The notes beneath the pieces were generated by a model. It did no database searches and was not told the DNA's origin. It saw only the letters and a program-made list of their open reading frames with translations. From Pedobacter helvus (GTDB lineage Bacteria; Bacteroidota; Bacteroidia; Sphingobacteriales; Sphingobacteriaceae): a stretch of DNA of 64,000 nt. Below, one piece after another: positions 54,537 to 62,982 of the stretch; within the stretch, counting starts at the first letter, position 1, and every line of letters starts with the position of its first letter. Location of the stretch: assembly GCF_005925325.1 (NCBI RefSeq), contig NZ_SRMP01000003.1, forward strand, positions 253,210-317,209, written 5' to 3'. The position numbers and the translations under genes were made by a program.

Positions 54537-55727
54537 TTACCTATCTAGTTTATAAAATTGTTCTATCAGTTTATTGAATTCTATCAGATACTGGTCATTG
54601 ATTTTAATGTCCTTATCCATCTTATTGAACGAATTAATATATCCTATTAATTGCGCTATCAACCCTACATCAATTCCAGTAATTTTTACTAAAGTTTCTT
54701 CAAATTCTTGGTCTAATTCTGTTGTTTTTAAGCGATACTTATTCCTTAAATATTCCAAGAAATAATTGATTTTCTTTTCAATGATATCGTGATGATTTCG
54801 CTGTTGGTAGTATACTGTGCCAATTACTTGAGCAAACTCTACCGAGCTGTTTTTTAGCGGATCTAAAATTGGGATAATCCGCTGCCTACGTTTCATTTCA
54901 TATAACACGAAGACCACCAAACCAATCAATGCTAGATAATATGCCCAACGTAAAGTATCGTAATTAAACAAGACCCTAAGCACCGACTGATCATTTGCCA
55001 ACGGCCGTACGTAATGCTCATCCCAAATGATGGTTCTCACCGGTGGCAGGTAAGAAAACACCTTTTCTACATAATCTGCCCCGTTCTCGTTCAACAAACT
55101 GTAATTAGTAAACAATTGTGGGTTCGGACAAAGCAGCAAACTACCTTTGCCGAAACGATACTGGATCAGGTTAGGCTTTATGTCATATTTTCTTCCCAGA
55201 ACTACCGCTTTTGTGGTATCAAGACTACTGAAATATTGAGCCGAAATACCTCTCTCAAAGTAGTAATCCATATCTCTCCTCAAATGTGGCGAGGTGAAAT
55301 TAATGGGGTATTTTGTCTTGTTATGAAAATCGAAATCTGAATTTAATTCTATCTTCAGTGAATCTGCCAGTGCGCCATCCATTTGAAATGCGGCAATGAA
55401 AATGTTGTTCCCAGCTGCCATGTATTTCTTCATTACTGTAAAATCAAGTGCTTCTACTTTGAGATTTGAGGCTATAATGAAATAATTAGAGCTGCCTGCT
55501 GGAGCTGCCTTAAGCGTATTGTAGATATCGTTCTTATCAACCCGCTGTTCCGATTTTGGAAAAATATCTTTGATGTGATTACGTAGAATATAAGTTCCAA
55601 AAGGGATTTTATCCTCTGGCAAATAGGTGGTGTCCCAATTTACAACAGGCGGTTTGGTATATTGCGCAACGAAATAGAGTACCAAAAGTAATCCGCCAAA
55701 AATGAAATATCTTCTTAATCCTTTCAT
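54537..55727 (-). CDS. DUF4350-domain membrane protein
   Basis: The 396-residue protein has an N-terminal membrane segment (about 8-24), a domain with FFIIASNLKVEALDFTVMKK and GAGNIFIA-like AAGNNIFIAAF (Rossmann-like, DUF4350), a second membrane segment near 263-282, and a helical cytoplasmic tail (about 285-396). Proteins of this type accompany MoxR-DUF58 clusters; no activity is known. Its first codon overlaps the stop of the DUF4129 gene (ATGA), so the two are translationally coupled. Confidence 0.82.
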   Translation of the reverse strand: MKGLRRYFIFGGLLLVLYFVAQYTKPPVVNWDTTYLPEDKIPFGTYILRNHIKDIFPKSEQRVDKNDIYNTLKAAPAGSSNYFIIASNLKVEALDFTVMKKYMAAGNNIFIAAFQMDGALADSLKIELNSDFDFHNKTKYPINFTSPHLRRDMDYYFERGISAQYFSSLDTTKAVVLGRKYDIKPNLIQYRFGKGSLLLCPNPQLFTNYSLLNENGADYVEKVFSYLPPVRTIIWDEHYVRPLANDQSVLRVLFNYDTLRWAYYLALIGLVVFVLYEMKRRQRIIPILDPLKNSSVEFAQVIGTVYYQQRNHHDIIEKKINYFLEYLRNKYRLKTTELDQEFEETLVKITGIDVGLIAQLIGYINSFNKMDKDIKINDQYLIEFNKLIEQFYKLDR

Positions 55728-56482
55728 CTCAATGTAGTGTTAAACTGTTGAAAGGATTGTTGAATTTGTACAAATGCTACTTTATCAACAGGAAAGTCGC
55801 CATACCAAATGTACTCGAATTGGTAAGTCAGATTAGCAAAAGTTTCATGACCTTTTTGGTCTTGCATTTCTTGTACATAAGCCGAGTTGGTTTTGTTGGG
55901 CAGCCAATCTATCACTTCTCTATCACTTAAATGCTTTAGGGTTTGCAAGTAGAGCAAGCGAACGGCCAATCGGTAATTTCCATTCTGCAAAGTGTTGTTA
56001 ATCTCATCCTCGAAACTGATTTCGTGGATATTTTCCAGGCTTTCATCATAAGGCACTTCTACCGATTTCGATTTGCCCATAAACCACTTAAAATCTACCC
56101 CGATCAGTTTGAAAATTACAAATACAATTACTCCAACACAGATAGCAATAGTACTGTATTTAAAAATAGTAGGCCATCTAGATGGTCCGGTTGGAGTTTG
56201 CCTGTCTTCGAAAAGGCGGCTGATCCACTTCCAAAAAGATCTCCAAAATCGATCCCACCAACTCAATCCTTTCGGTTCTTCTTCTCCGTATTGAAATTCC
56301 TTTAGTTCTTTATATTTTTGGATGGCTTCATTATCAAACTTCTTAACTTGCGTTTTACTGCTATCTAATTTTAAGGCCACAGTATCTTTTACAGGCTTAG
56401 GCACCACAAGTTTAGGTGGCAGTTGAGCCTGCGAATTCACAGAAAAGCACAATAATAAAAAAGCTAAGAGCAATAATCGCAT
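55724..56482 (-). CDS. DUF4129-domain membrane protein
   Basis: The 252-residue protein has a signal peptide (MRLLLLAFLLLCFSVNSQA), a linker, a membrane segment near residues 115-138 (IFKYSTIAICVGVIVFVIFK) and a C-terminal DUF4129 domain (NGNYRLAVRLLYLQTLKHLS, TNSAYVQEM, FEYIWYGDFPV). The frame is open to 56530, which would overlap the next gene; the ATG at 56482 starts right after that gene's stop and gives a clear signal peptide. DUF4129 is a regular neighbour of MoxR-DUF58 systems. Confidence 0.83.
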   Translation of the reverse strand: MRLLLLAFLLLCFSVNSQAQLPPKLVVPKPVKDTVALKLDSSKTQVKKFDNEAIQKYKELKEFQYGEEEPKGLSWWDRFWRSFWKWISRLFEDRQTPTGPSRWPTIFKYSTIAICVGVIVFVIFKLIGVDFKWFMGKSKSVEVPYDESLENIHEISFEDEINNTLQNGNYRLAVRLLYLQTLKHLSDREVIDWLPNKTNSAYVQEMQDQKGHETFANLTYQFEYIWYGDFPVDKVAFVQIQQSFQQFNTTLR

Positions 56483-56483
56483 A

Positions 56484-57353
56484 CTAATAATCTTCTTCTG
56501 GATGTGATACGGGAGCTTGTGTATTTCCAAATTCTTCGATACGGCTCATCAAGCCTTGGCTCTCTTTTCGTTCTACCAAACTAAAGTAAATAAATGCAAT
56601 CGCTACTAACGGAATGATGGCGAAAACCTGCGAAATAGAAAGTGAAATAGAAGTGAAGACATGATAGCCCTTTAACACTTTGAGGTCTGCCGCAGAGAAT
56701 GTGTTGATCATCATGAGCAGATATGAAGGCGCATAGATAATAGACATGCACACCGTTGTGATGATACCTATTACCAACAATGTTGCAAAAGTTAGCCACC
56801 AGTTTTGTTTTACCAAAGCAAACGATCTACTGAATGTAGTCCCGAAATCTGCATTTTCTAATACCATTACTGCAAAAAAGATAGAAAATGCCGGCGTAAC
56901 ATAAATTCCGGGGATTAAACACAACATGGTACAAATTATCCATAATACATAAATCAGCATACCGCTCCAAAATACCCTAAAAAAGTAATACTTGAAGTAG
57001 CTCCATACTTCTTCTAAAGTTGGCGCAACATTTCCTTTAATCACATACAAGCTTACAAAGCTTAGGATAGACACGCCCATTGCCGTATAGTTAAGCAAAG
57101 AAAACAACATGCCAACCCAGTAACGCCAACCAAATATACTTCCTAAGGAATTACCTCCCGCATATCCTCTGCTCGATTCTAAAATATGCCACTGTAAGAA
57201 AATACCAGACAATATACTTCCCAAAATGAATATGCTACAAAATGAGAAAAATACTTTGAGTAAAGCCTTAAAGTTCTGTTTGATGAAGAGCAGAGTTGCA
57301 GAAATTATACCTTCAAAATCTCTTATTTGTCTAAATTCTATATTTTCTTTCAT
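56484..57353 (-). CDS. Six-helix membrane protein, cluster-associated
   Basis: The 289-residue protein has about six membrane segments (near 36-58, 78-105, 125-150, 152-172, 191-215 and 236-262) and a short polar C-terminus. I do not recognise a domain with certainty; the layout resembles membrane domains of glycerophosphodiesterase or YciC-like proteins. Its start overlaps the SpoIIM gene stop by one base, so it belongs to the cluster. Confidence 0.72.
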   Translation of the reverse strand: MKENIEFRQIRDFEGIISATLLFIKQNFKALLKVFFSFCSIFILGSILSGIFLQWHILESSRGYAGGNSLGSIFGWRYWVGMLFSLLNYTAMGVSILSFVSLYVIKGNVAPTLEEVWSYFKYYFFRVFWSGMLIYVLWIICTMLCLIPGIYVTPAFSIFFAVMVLENADFGTTFSRSFALVKQNWWLTFATLLVIGIITTVCMSIIYAPSYLLMMINTFSAADLKVLKGYHVFTSISLSISQVFAIIPLVAIAFIYFSLVERKESQGLMSRIEEFGNTQAPVSHPEEDY

Positions 57354-58312
57354 TATAAGTTTTCTTGAGCCAAAGTTTTTCTAGCTAACTGATGGGGATA
57401 GACAACCACATACCAAACCATAAAAATTAGTGACGACGCTAAAATGGAAATACTTAACCAAATTGGCATTCCAGTATGCCGAGTTACATATCCCTCCACA
57501 AAAGCCGCCAGTAATATGATCGGGATAATACCCACCGCAATTTTAGTAGCATCTTTTCCGCTACGTTTAAAAGCTTCTAAACGTGTGTAAGTTTTAGGAA
57601 AAAGCAAACCATGCCCCAAAACCAAACCCGCACCACCCACTACTACAATAGATAAAATTTCTAAAGTTCCATGTATCCAAATCACTAGAATTGATTGTGC
57701 TCCCAAGCCTTTGCTAAAGAAATAATACTCGAAAGCGCCAATCATGATTCCATTACGAAGTAGATAAAAAACTGGCCCGATAGAAAACAACACTCCACTA
57801 ACAAACATGACAAAAGAAACCCAAGTATTGTTAGCCGCTATTTTAAAAAACATAGCAAATTCACTTTCGCTTTTGTAAACGCCAAACGGATCGCCTTTGG
57901 CAATATTCTCATTAGTCATGTTTACATAGCGGTCGCCTAAAATTAAGCGAACAAAACGATCGTCGTATTTTGCCGACAATACTCCAATACTGATAGCCAA
58001 CACAAAAAAAATGAAAGAATAAAGGATTTGCTTACGATAAGTATAAAAAAGCATGGGCAACTCGTATTTCCAATACCTGAAAAACCTGCCTTTCTCTTCT
58101 TTTTTGTTTTTGTAAATAGCCTGATGTAGCACAGAAGCTAACCCATTAAGGTACGAAGTGGTCTTAGACTTTGGATAGAAAGTCTTTGCGTAAGCCAGAT
58201 CATTGGTAATATCTACAAAGCGCTGTGCAAGTTCATCGGGACTATTGGTTTTAAGCGTCTCGTAGTTCTTCCATTTTTCAGCATTTTGCTTTACAAAGAG
58301 CGCTTCTTTCAT
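57353..58312 (-). CDS. SpoIIM-family membrane protein
   Basis: The 319-residue protein matches the stage II sporulation protein M superfamily: an N-terminal helix MKEALFVKQNAEKWKNYETL, LAYAKTFYPKSKTTSYLNGL, about five membrane segments and the motif WIHGTLEILSIVVVGGAGLV with conserved GHG. In non-sporulating Bacteroidota the function is unknown and sporulation is not implied. The frame is open to 58357, but Met16 (58312) gives the family's normal start. RDD and MoxR-type genes are the usual neighbours. Confidence 0.85.
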   Translation of the reverse strand: MKEALFVKQNAEKWKNYETLKTNSPDELAQRFVDITNDLAYAKTFYPKSKTTSYLNGLASVLHQAIYKNKKEEKGRFFRYWKYELPMLFYTYRKQILYSFIFFVLAISIGVLSAKYDDRFVRLILGDRYVNMTNENIAKGDPFGVYKSESEFAMFFKIAANNTWVSFVMFVSGVLFSIGPVFYLLRNGIMIGAFEYYFFSKGLGAQSILVIWIHGTLEILSIVVVGGAGLVLGHGLLFPKTYTRLEAFKRSGKDATKIAVGIIPIILLAAFVEGYVTRHTGMPIWLSISILASSLIFMVWYVVVYPHQLARKTLAQENL

Positions 58313-58515
58313 AGCTATTTCTGTTTCGAGGAGATATTTTCTGTTAAAATAAGACAAAATTTTTAAGCCGCAATAAAAATTACCCTAAGCTTAAAAAATT
58401 TGGCCGAAGATGCACAGATTTCGATGCCATGCACTTATAGCTTTCAATTATATCTGACACCCGGCTATATTTTATTTCTTTTTTAAATGACCCATGCATC
58501 TTTAGCTAAAAAAAT

Positions 58516-58523
58516 TATATTTG
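58516..58523 (+). promoter_or_regulatory. Bacteroidetes -7 box abutting the RDD gene start
   Basis: TATATTTG matches TAnnTTTG and ends five bases before the ATG at 58529. It lies inside the longer open frame that begins at 58487, which argues that the shorter start is real. Confidence 0.55.
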
Positions 58524-58528
58524 AATTA

Positions 58529-59269
58529 ATGGAAACCATCAAAATTAACACTAGTCAACATGTAGAAATTGATTATCCCGTAGCTGGATTAGGCGAACGC
58601 GTTGCAGCTTATCTTATCGACTTTGCTATGTTCTTAGTCATCTACTTTTTTTCGCTCATCGCCCTGGCTATCATTGGCATAGAGAGCACCCTAGAAAACA
58701 GTACAATAGTTATTTTAGTCATCATTTTTGCGGTTTGCTATGTGTTTTACGATCTGCTTTGCGAAGTGGCATTTAATGGGCAGAGTTTAGGGAAAAAACT
58801 CTTGAAGATCAAAGTGGTAAGTATAGATGGTGGACAGGCGAGTATCGGTCAGTATTTTATTAGATGGGTTTTCAGAATTATAGATTTTACGCTTACTAGC
58901 AACTTGTTAGGTTTTATTAGCGTTGCGGTTTCTGAAAAGAAGCAAAGAATTGGAGATATCGTTGCTGGCACTACTTTAATAAGAACGGTGCCTGCTACAA
59001 AAATAGATCATATTGCATTTCATCCAGTAGAAGATCAAGAATATACACCTACGTTTGAACATGTAACCATTCTGAGTGATAACGACGTAGAACTTATTCA
59101 TGAAGTAATTCGAACTTACTACACTACTTATAACACGCAACTGGTTTATCAGTTGGCGGCAAAAGTATCTGCGCATTTGGGCGTTACCATTCCTGAAGGG
59201 ATGAATGAGATGCAGTTTTTAAAGACCGTTTCCTCAGATTATATTTATTTGACGTCGAGAGCGGTGTAA
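58529..59269 (+). CDS. RDD-family membrane protein
   Basis: The 246-residue protein has the RDD domain of three membrane segments: GLGERVAAYLIDFAMFLVIY, the second helix with FAVCYVFYDLLCEV, NGQSLGKKLLKIKVV and YFIRWVFRIIDF. A soluble C-terminal part (about 165-246) follows. RDD proteins are thought to be transport or anchoring subunits. The frame opens at 58487, but a -7 box lies inside it and the ATG at 58529 is preferred. It is divergent from the SpoIIM cluster; its stop is 3 bases from the SGNH gene stop. Confidence 0.85.
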   Translation: METIKINTSQHVEIDYPVAGLGERVAAYLIDFAMFLVIYFFSLIALAIIGIESTLENSTIVILVIIFAVCYVFYDLLCEVAFNGQSLGKKLLKIKVVSIDGGQASIGQYFIRWVFRIIDFTLTSNLLGFISVAVSEKKQRIGDIVAGTTLIRTVPATKIDHIAFHPVEDQEYTPTFEHVTILSDNDVELIHEVIRTYYTTYNTQLVYQLAAKVSAHLGVTIPEGMNEMQFLKTVSSDYIYLTSRAV

Positions 59270-59272
59270 ATA

Positions 59273-59881
59273 TCAGTTTCTGTCAATCCGCTCTGCTAGC
59301 AATTTCGCCCACTCTCCATACATTTTTCCAGAAGGATGTAGGCCATCACTAGCAATTAAGGTTTGCTTTTTAATTGCCTGGCGGGATATAGGTGTGATAT
59401 CAACATAAGTTACCTGCTTAGCTTCGGCTTCCTGTCGATTGATTGTGTTAAAAGCATCAATCTCGTTGCTAATGGTTTGTAAATCTCTTCCACTTTGTTT
59501 GGCAAATTCTGTTACGGCCCAATCTGGGATAGAAATTACGTAAACTTTATTTTTACCTCCACCGGCAAAGCCGATAGCTAGCTCCAGTAACTCAGCAAAT
59601 TCCTTACGGTAAGTCTCTTGGGCATAGCCGCGATATTGATTATTAACGCCAATAAGCAAGGTTACTAAATCAAAAGTTTCACTAACTTGCTCTTGCTGTA
59701 TCGCATGACGGAGCTCATCGGTAGTCCAGCCAGTTTTAGCAATTACCTTAGGATTTTCGAACTGAAAGTTTTGGGCATTTAAAATTTCGACCAGCTGATA
59801 CGGAAAAGATTCTGATTGCTCCACAGCTTCGCCAATGGTGTATGAATCGCCTAATGCTAGGTAAGTAAGTTTATTTTTCAT
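59273..59881 (-). CDS. SGNH/GDSL-type hydrolase
   Basis: The 202-residue protein has block I LALGDSYTIGE (Ser nucleophile, residues about 11-13), a block with VTLLIGVNNQYRGY (Asn) and the C-terminal catalytic pair in SDGLHPSGKMYGEW (Asp, His). SGNH enzymes hydrolyse esters of lipids or sugars. No signal peptide is evident, so a cytoplasmic enzyme is likely. Substrate unknown. Confidence 0.9.
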   Translation of the reverse strand: MKNKLTYLALGDSYTIGEAVEQSESFPYQLVEILNAQNFQFENPKVIAKTGWTTDELRHAIQQEQVSETFDLVTLLIGVNNQYRGYAQETYRKEFAELLELAIGFAGGGKNKVYVISIPDWAVTEFAKQSGRDLQTISNEIDAFNTINRQEAEAKQVTYVDITPISRQAIKKQTLIASDGLHPSGKMYGEWAKLLAERIDRN

Positions 59882-59890
59882 AGTAAAACG

Positions 59891-60166
59891 TTAATGAATA
59901 TGCTGAAACAGTATTTTATAAAGGTAGCTTACTAACATCACAAAACCTGTAAAAAAGTACATTGCTTTAAGCCATGTTGCATTTTGGTCCAACTTAAGCA
60001 GCCAAGTTCCAACTCCTGCAACCAAGCTTACTAGGAAAGGAATGGTTGGCGGATACAAGTGAAAGCTTTGCAGAAAATCACCATTTAATAAAGCTAAAAC
60101 CGACCGTTGAAAACCGCAGCCAGGGCAATCGAAACCGAATAGATATTTAATTGGGCAGGGCAACAA
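59891..60166 (-). CDS. DUF2752 membrane protein (second copy), start revised
   Basis: The core LPCPIKYLFGFDCPGCGFQR is followed by two membrane segments. The open frame extends to a TTG at 60232, but a clear terminator hairpin and T-tract (60164-60204) lies in that upstream part, so I place the start at TTG 60166 or 60163, immediately after the T-tract. The protein then has about 90 residues, with the cysteines at the very N-terminus. This second DUF2752 gene sits beside DUF5684, whereas the first sits beside TM2. Function unknown. Confidence 0.65.
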   Translation of the reverse strand: MLPCPIKYLFGFDCPGCGFQRSVLALLNGDFLQSFHLYPPTIPFLVSLVAGVGTWLLKLDQNATWLKAMYFFTGFVMLVSYLYKILFQHIH

Positions 60167-60204
60167 AAAAATATCCGCTCTGCACAAAACTAGCAAAGCG
60201 GATA
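60164..60204 (-). terminator. Terminator after the DUF5684 gene, inside the extended DUF2752 ORF
   Basis: Minus-strand arms TATCCGCT and AGCGGATA enclose a 17-base loop and are followed by seven Ts. The loop also contains TAGTTTTG, a -7-like sequence that could start the DUF2752 transcript. Confidence 0.75.
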
Positions 60205-60232
60205 CTTTTTGAATATTTAAAATCAGTAGCAA

Positions 60233-60703
60233 TTAAAACTGATTTGGATTTTGTTGATTGAAAGGATCATTAGGGTTTCCAAATCCATTACCGAAACCAC
60301 CTTGCTGTGCTTCTGCCGCAGATGGGCCAATGTATTTGGCACTACCAAAACCTAATATCGGCCAGAAAACAAAAGGAAGTAGTATCATTCCAACGGTAAA
60401 TCCTTCTTCTTTGCCGAAACTTTTGCTCACTAAATTGTACAGCCAAATCGAAAAAACGATGTTTACGCAAGGTATTAAACACCATAAAAGCCATATAGTA
60501 GGTTTACCTACAATTTCAATCATGATGTAGATGTTGTAGATAGGGATAATTGCCGCCCAGCCTGGTTTGCCAGCTTTTTCAAAAACTTTCCACATGCTGG
60601 CGATCATCAAGATGATGATGGCAAAATAAAAGATAAAGAAGCCTAGGCCAAGCGCAGCGAAAATACCCGCTCCTTCTGAAGAATAATCTGATGAGTAGTC
60701 CAT
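60233..60703 (-). CDS. DUF5684-domain membrane protein
   Basis: The 156-residue protein has about four membrane segments: FAALGLGFFIFYFAIIILMI, then KAGKPGWAAIIPIYNIYIMI (conserved GKPGW motif), IWLLWCLIPCVNIVFSIWLY and GMILLPFVFWPILGFG. The C-terminal tail is Gly/Asn/Gln-rich. The family is a small membrane module sometimes attached to signal peptidase; no activity is known. Confidence 0.85.
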   Translation of the reverse strand: MDYSSDYSSEGAGIFAALGLGFFIFYFAIIILMIASMWKVFEKAGKPGWAAIIPIYNIYIMIEIVGKPTIWLLWCLIPCVNIVFSIWLYNLVSKSFGKEEGFTVGMILLPFVFWPILGFGSAKYIGPSAAEAQQGGFGNGFGNPNDPFNQQNPNQF

Positions 60704-60815
60704 AATTCAAATGTTGTTTTAAAGTTTATTTTATGATAAAGATAAAATTTAGCTCTTACAATTAAAATGCCAGCAATATTATTTTTCTGTTTTGTTGAAT
60801 TATAACCAGCAGTTC

Positions 60816-61511
60816 CTAAATTAACTCCATATTGAAAAGATGGGCAATATGGCCTTTTAATTTTGCTTTAACTTCATCCATATTTAGTGTCCTACCTAAT
60901 TCTCGTTGCATAGACGTCACATCTTTATCATCGATACCGCAAGGCACAATATTCTTGAAATAATCCAAATCGGCATTTACATTAAAAGCAAAACCATGCA
61001 TAGTTACCCAACGACTGCAACGTACCCCCATAGCGCAAATTTTGCGTGCTTTGTCATTATCAGCATCTAACCATACGCCAGTAAAACCTTCGTAGCGCCC
61101 AGCTTTAATACCATAATCAGCCAAGGTATATATCACGGCTTCTTCTAATGTCCTTAAGTAAAGATGTATATCGGTAAAAAAATTATCTAGATCTAGTATT
61201 GGGTAGCCCACAATTTGACCCGGACCGTGATAAGTGATATCTCCACCCCTGTTAATTTTATGGTAAGTGGCTTGTTTCTCTATCAAGCCCTGCTCATCTA
61301 ACAATAAATTTTCTGGCTTACCACTTTTACCTAAAGTATAAACATGCGGATGTTCATTAAAAATAAGATAGTTAGGTGTTTCAAGCGCAGTATTCTCTGT
61401 TCGGTTCTTGGTTTTTAAAGCTACTGTTTCATTAAAAACAGCTTCTTGCCTATCCCAAGCCTCCTGATAATCGGTTAAACCCCAATCTATATATTTTACT
61501 TTTTTGTTCAT
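60816..61511 (-). CDS. lipB: Octanoyltransferase (lipoate biosynthesis)
   Basis: LipB transfers octanoate from ACP to lipoyl domains of enzymes such as pyruvate dehydrogenase. The 231-residue product has the family motifs: NRGGDITYHGPGQIVGYPIL, KICAMGVRCSRWVTMHGFAF (catalytic Lys area), and the catalytic Cys in FKNIVPCGIDDKDVTSMQRE. Length is normal. It stands alone with 112 bases before DUF5684 and 91 bases after the phosphopantetheinyl transferase gene. Confidence 0.95.
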   Translation of the reverse strand: MNKKVKYIDWGLTDYQEAWDRQEAVFNETVALKTKNRTENTALETPNYLIFNEHPHVYTLGKSGKPENLLLDEQGLIEKQATYHKINRGGDITYHGPGQIVGYPILDLDNFFTDIHLYLRTLEEAVIYTLADYGIKAGRYEGFTGVWLDADNDKARKICAMGVRCSRWVTMHGFAFNVNADLDYFKNIVPCGIDDKDVTSMQRELGRTLNMDEVKAKLKGHIAHLFNMELI

Positions 61512-61602
61512 TTTTTTGTCGTCCGAAAAGTTTAGAGTCCGAAAGTCCGATGATAGGGAGCCAATTTATTCATGCTATCATTTACTCAATCGAAATTTCA
61601 TT

Positions 61603-62250
61603 TTATCCAATCACATAACCCAGCATGTAGCCATCATCGGTTTTAAAATAATTTACTTCCAGTTCCCTCGTTCCTTCTGGTAATTCTACCGAAGCAATCA
61701 AGTCACCTTCATCTCTCAGTTTAAAAGGTTTGATATGGATATCCCTTTTAAATTCTAATTCTTTTCTACCATGCCACTTGTAAATCGCCTCTTTGGCACA
61801 CCAGCAAACATACAGTCCATTAATGTTATCACCAATTTGCTTTTGAGCCAACTCTACATCCGATAGAAATTTATGCCGTACTAGCTTAATTTTATGCTTA
61901 ATCATCTCCATATCCAGGCCTACTTTCTTATCCGCGTCACGGCTAATCATCACTGCAGCATAATCGTAAGAGTGGCTTAGGGAAATATGGTAATCGTAGT
62001 TAACCAAATACGGCTTACCATGATCATCCATTTTACAATCAATATATTCTTTGGTATCGAGCATGGTTCTCAGCAGCAAACGAGTACTCAGCCATTGTAG
62101 TGCTCTTTTTTCGCTTTTGAAAGAATCGATGATATCTAACTCATGCTGTTTAAGTTGCAAACCAGACATTAACTGTTCATGGCTTTCCTCTATTTTCCAC
62201 ACCGCAAGTTCGGTATGTTCATCAATTTTTAAATCAAAAACTACGGGCAT
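61603..62250 (-). CDS. 4'-phosphopantetheinyl transferase superfamily protein
   Basis: The 215-residue Sfp-type enzyme attaches the phosphopantetheine arm of CoA to carrier proteins. Visible are KKVGLDMEMI (Mg-binding Asp-Glu), the ALQWLSTRLLLR helix and the WCAKEAIYKWHGRKELEF motif. Substrate (fatty acid ACP or a secondary metabolism carrier) is unclear; no carrier protein is encoded nearby. Divergent from dcd; a -7 box (TACTTTTG) lies 22 bases upstream. Confidence 0.88.
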   Translation of the reverse strand: MPVVFDLKIDEHTELAVWKIEESHEQLMSGLQLKQHELDIIDSFKSEKRALQWLSTRLLLRTMLDTKEYIDCKMDDHGKPYLVNYDYHISLSHSYDYAAVMISRDADKKVGLDMEMIKHKIKLVRHKFLSDVELAQKQIGDNINGLYVCWCAKEAIYKWHGRKELEFKRDIHIKPFKLRDEGDLIASVELPEGTRELEVNYFKTDDGYMLGYVIG

Positions 62251-62271
62251 CCTCTATTTAGAAAATCAATA

Positions 62272-62279
62272 CAAAAGTA
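62272..62279 (-). promoter_or_regulatory. Candidate -7 box for the phosphopantetheinyl transferase gene
   Basis: Read on the minus strand the bases are TACTTTTG, a TAnnTTTG match, 21 bases before the ATG. Confidence 0.4.
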
Positions 62280-62318
62280 TCTTAAATTAATCATAATTTA
62301 GTCCAAAAAACTGTAAAA

Positions 62319-62855
62319 ATGATATTATCAGACAAACGGATACTTGAAGAAATTGACAAAGGCACCATCATCATAGAACCTTTTAAAGCAGAATGCTTGG
62401 GCACCAACTCTTACGATGTTCATTTAGGCAAATATTTAGCTACCTACAAAGACCGCGTTTTAGATGCAAAAGCCCATAATCAAATCGAGCATTTCGAAAT
62501 TCCGAAGAGTGGTTTTGTCTTACAACCTGGCACTTTATATTTAGGAGTTACAGTTGAATATACCGAAACCCACGGTCATGTACCATTTTTAGAAGGCAAG
62601 AGCAGTACTGGTCGTTTAGGAATTGACATTCATGCTACCGCAGGCAAAGGTGATGTTGGTTTCTGCAACACTTGGACTTTAGAAATCTCTTGCGTACAAC
62701 CCGTAAGAGTTTACGCAGGTATGCCTATTGGCCAATTAATCTATTTTGTAGTAGAAGGCAATATTGAAAAAATGTACAACACAAAAGACAATGCCAAATA
62801 CAATAACAAAACTACTCGCCCGGTAGAAAGCATGATGTGGAAAAACAATTTTTAA
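62319..62855 (+). CDS. dcd: dCTP deaminase
   Basis: The 178-residue trimeric dUTPase-fold enzyme deaminates dCTP to dUTP for thymidylate synthesis. Motifs are IEPFKAECLGTNSYDVHLGK, EGKSSTGRLGIDIHATAGKG (active-site Ser-Ser-x-Gly-Arg and following Glu side) and GFCNTWTLEISCVQPVRVYA. Length fits the family. It stands alone before the large MG2-type gene. Confidence 0.93.
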   Translation: MILSDKRILEEIDKGTIIIEPFKAECLGTNSYDVHLGKYLATYKDRVLDAKAHNQIEHFEIPKSGFVLQPGTLYLGVTVEYTETHGHVPFLEGKSSTGRLGIDIHATAGKGDVGFCNTWTLEISCVQPVRVYAGMPIGQLIYFVVEGNIEKMYNTKDNAKYNNKTTRPVESMMWKNNF

Positions 62856-62982
62856 TTCTTTTGAACCTTGTAACTAAAATAATAGTCTATAGTCTACTTT
62901 TTACAGTAAGCTTTTATGTAACTTAACGTTATAAACACCAACAATTAAGGCGCTTGCAGAAGTGAATCAAAATTTTTCATAG

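Noticed and set aside
57353..58312. Sporulation role for the SpoIIM-family protein
   Set aside because: No other sporulation genes are seen and Bacteroidota do not form endospores; the name is only a family label.
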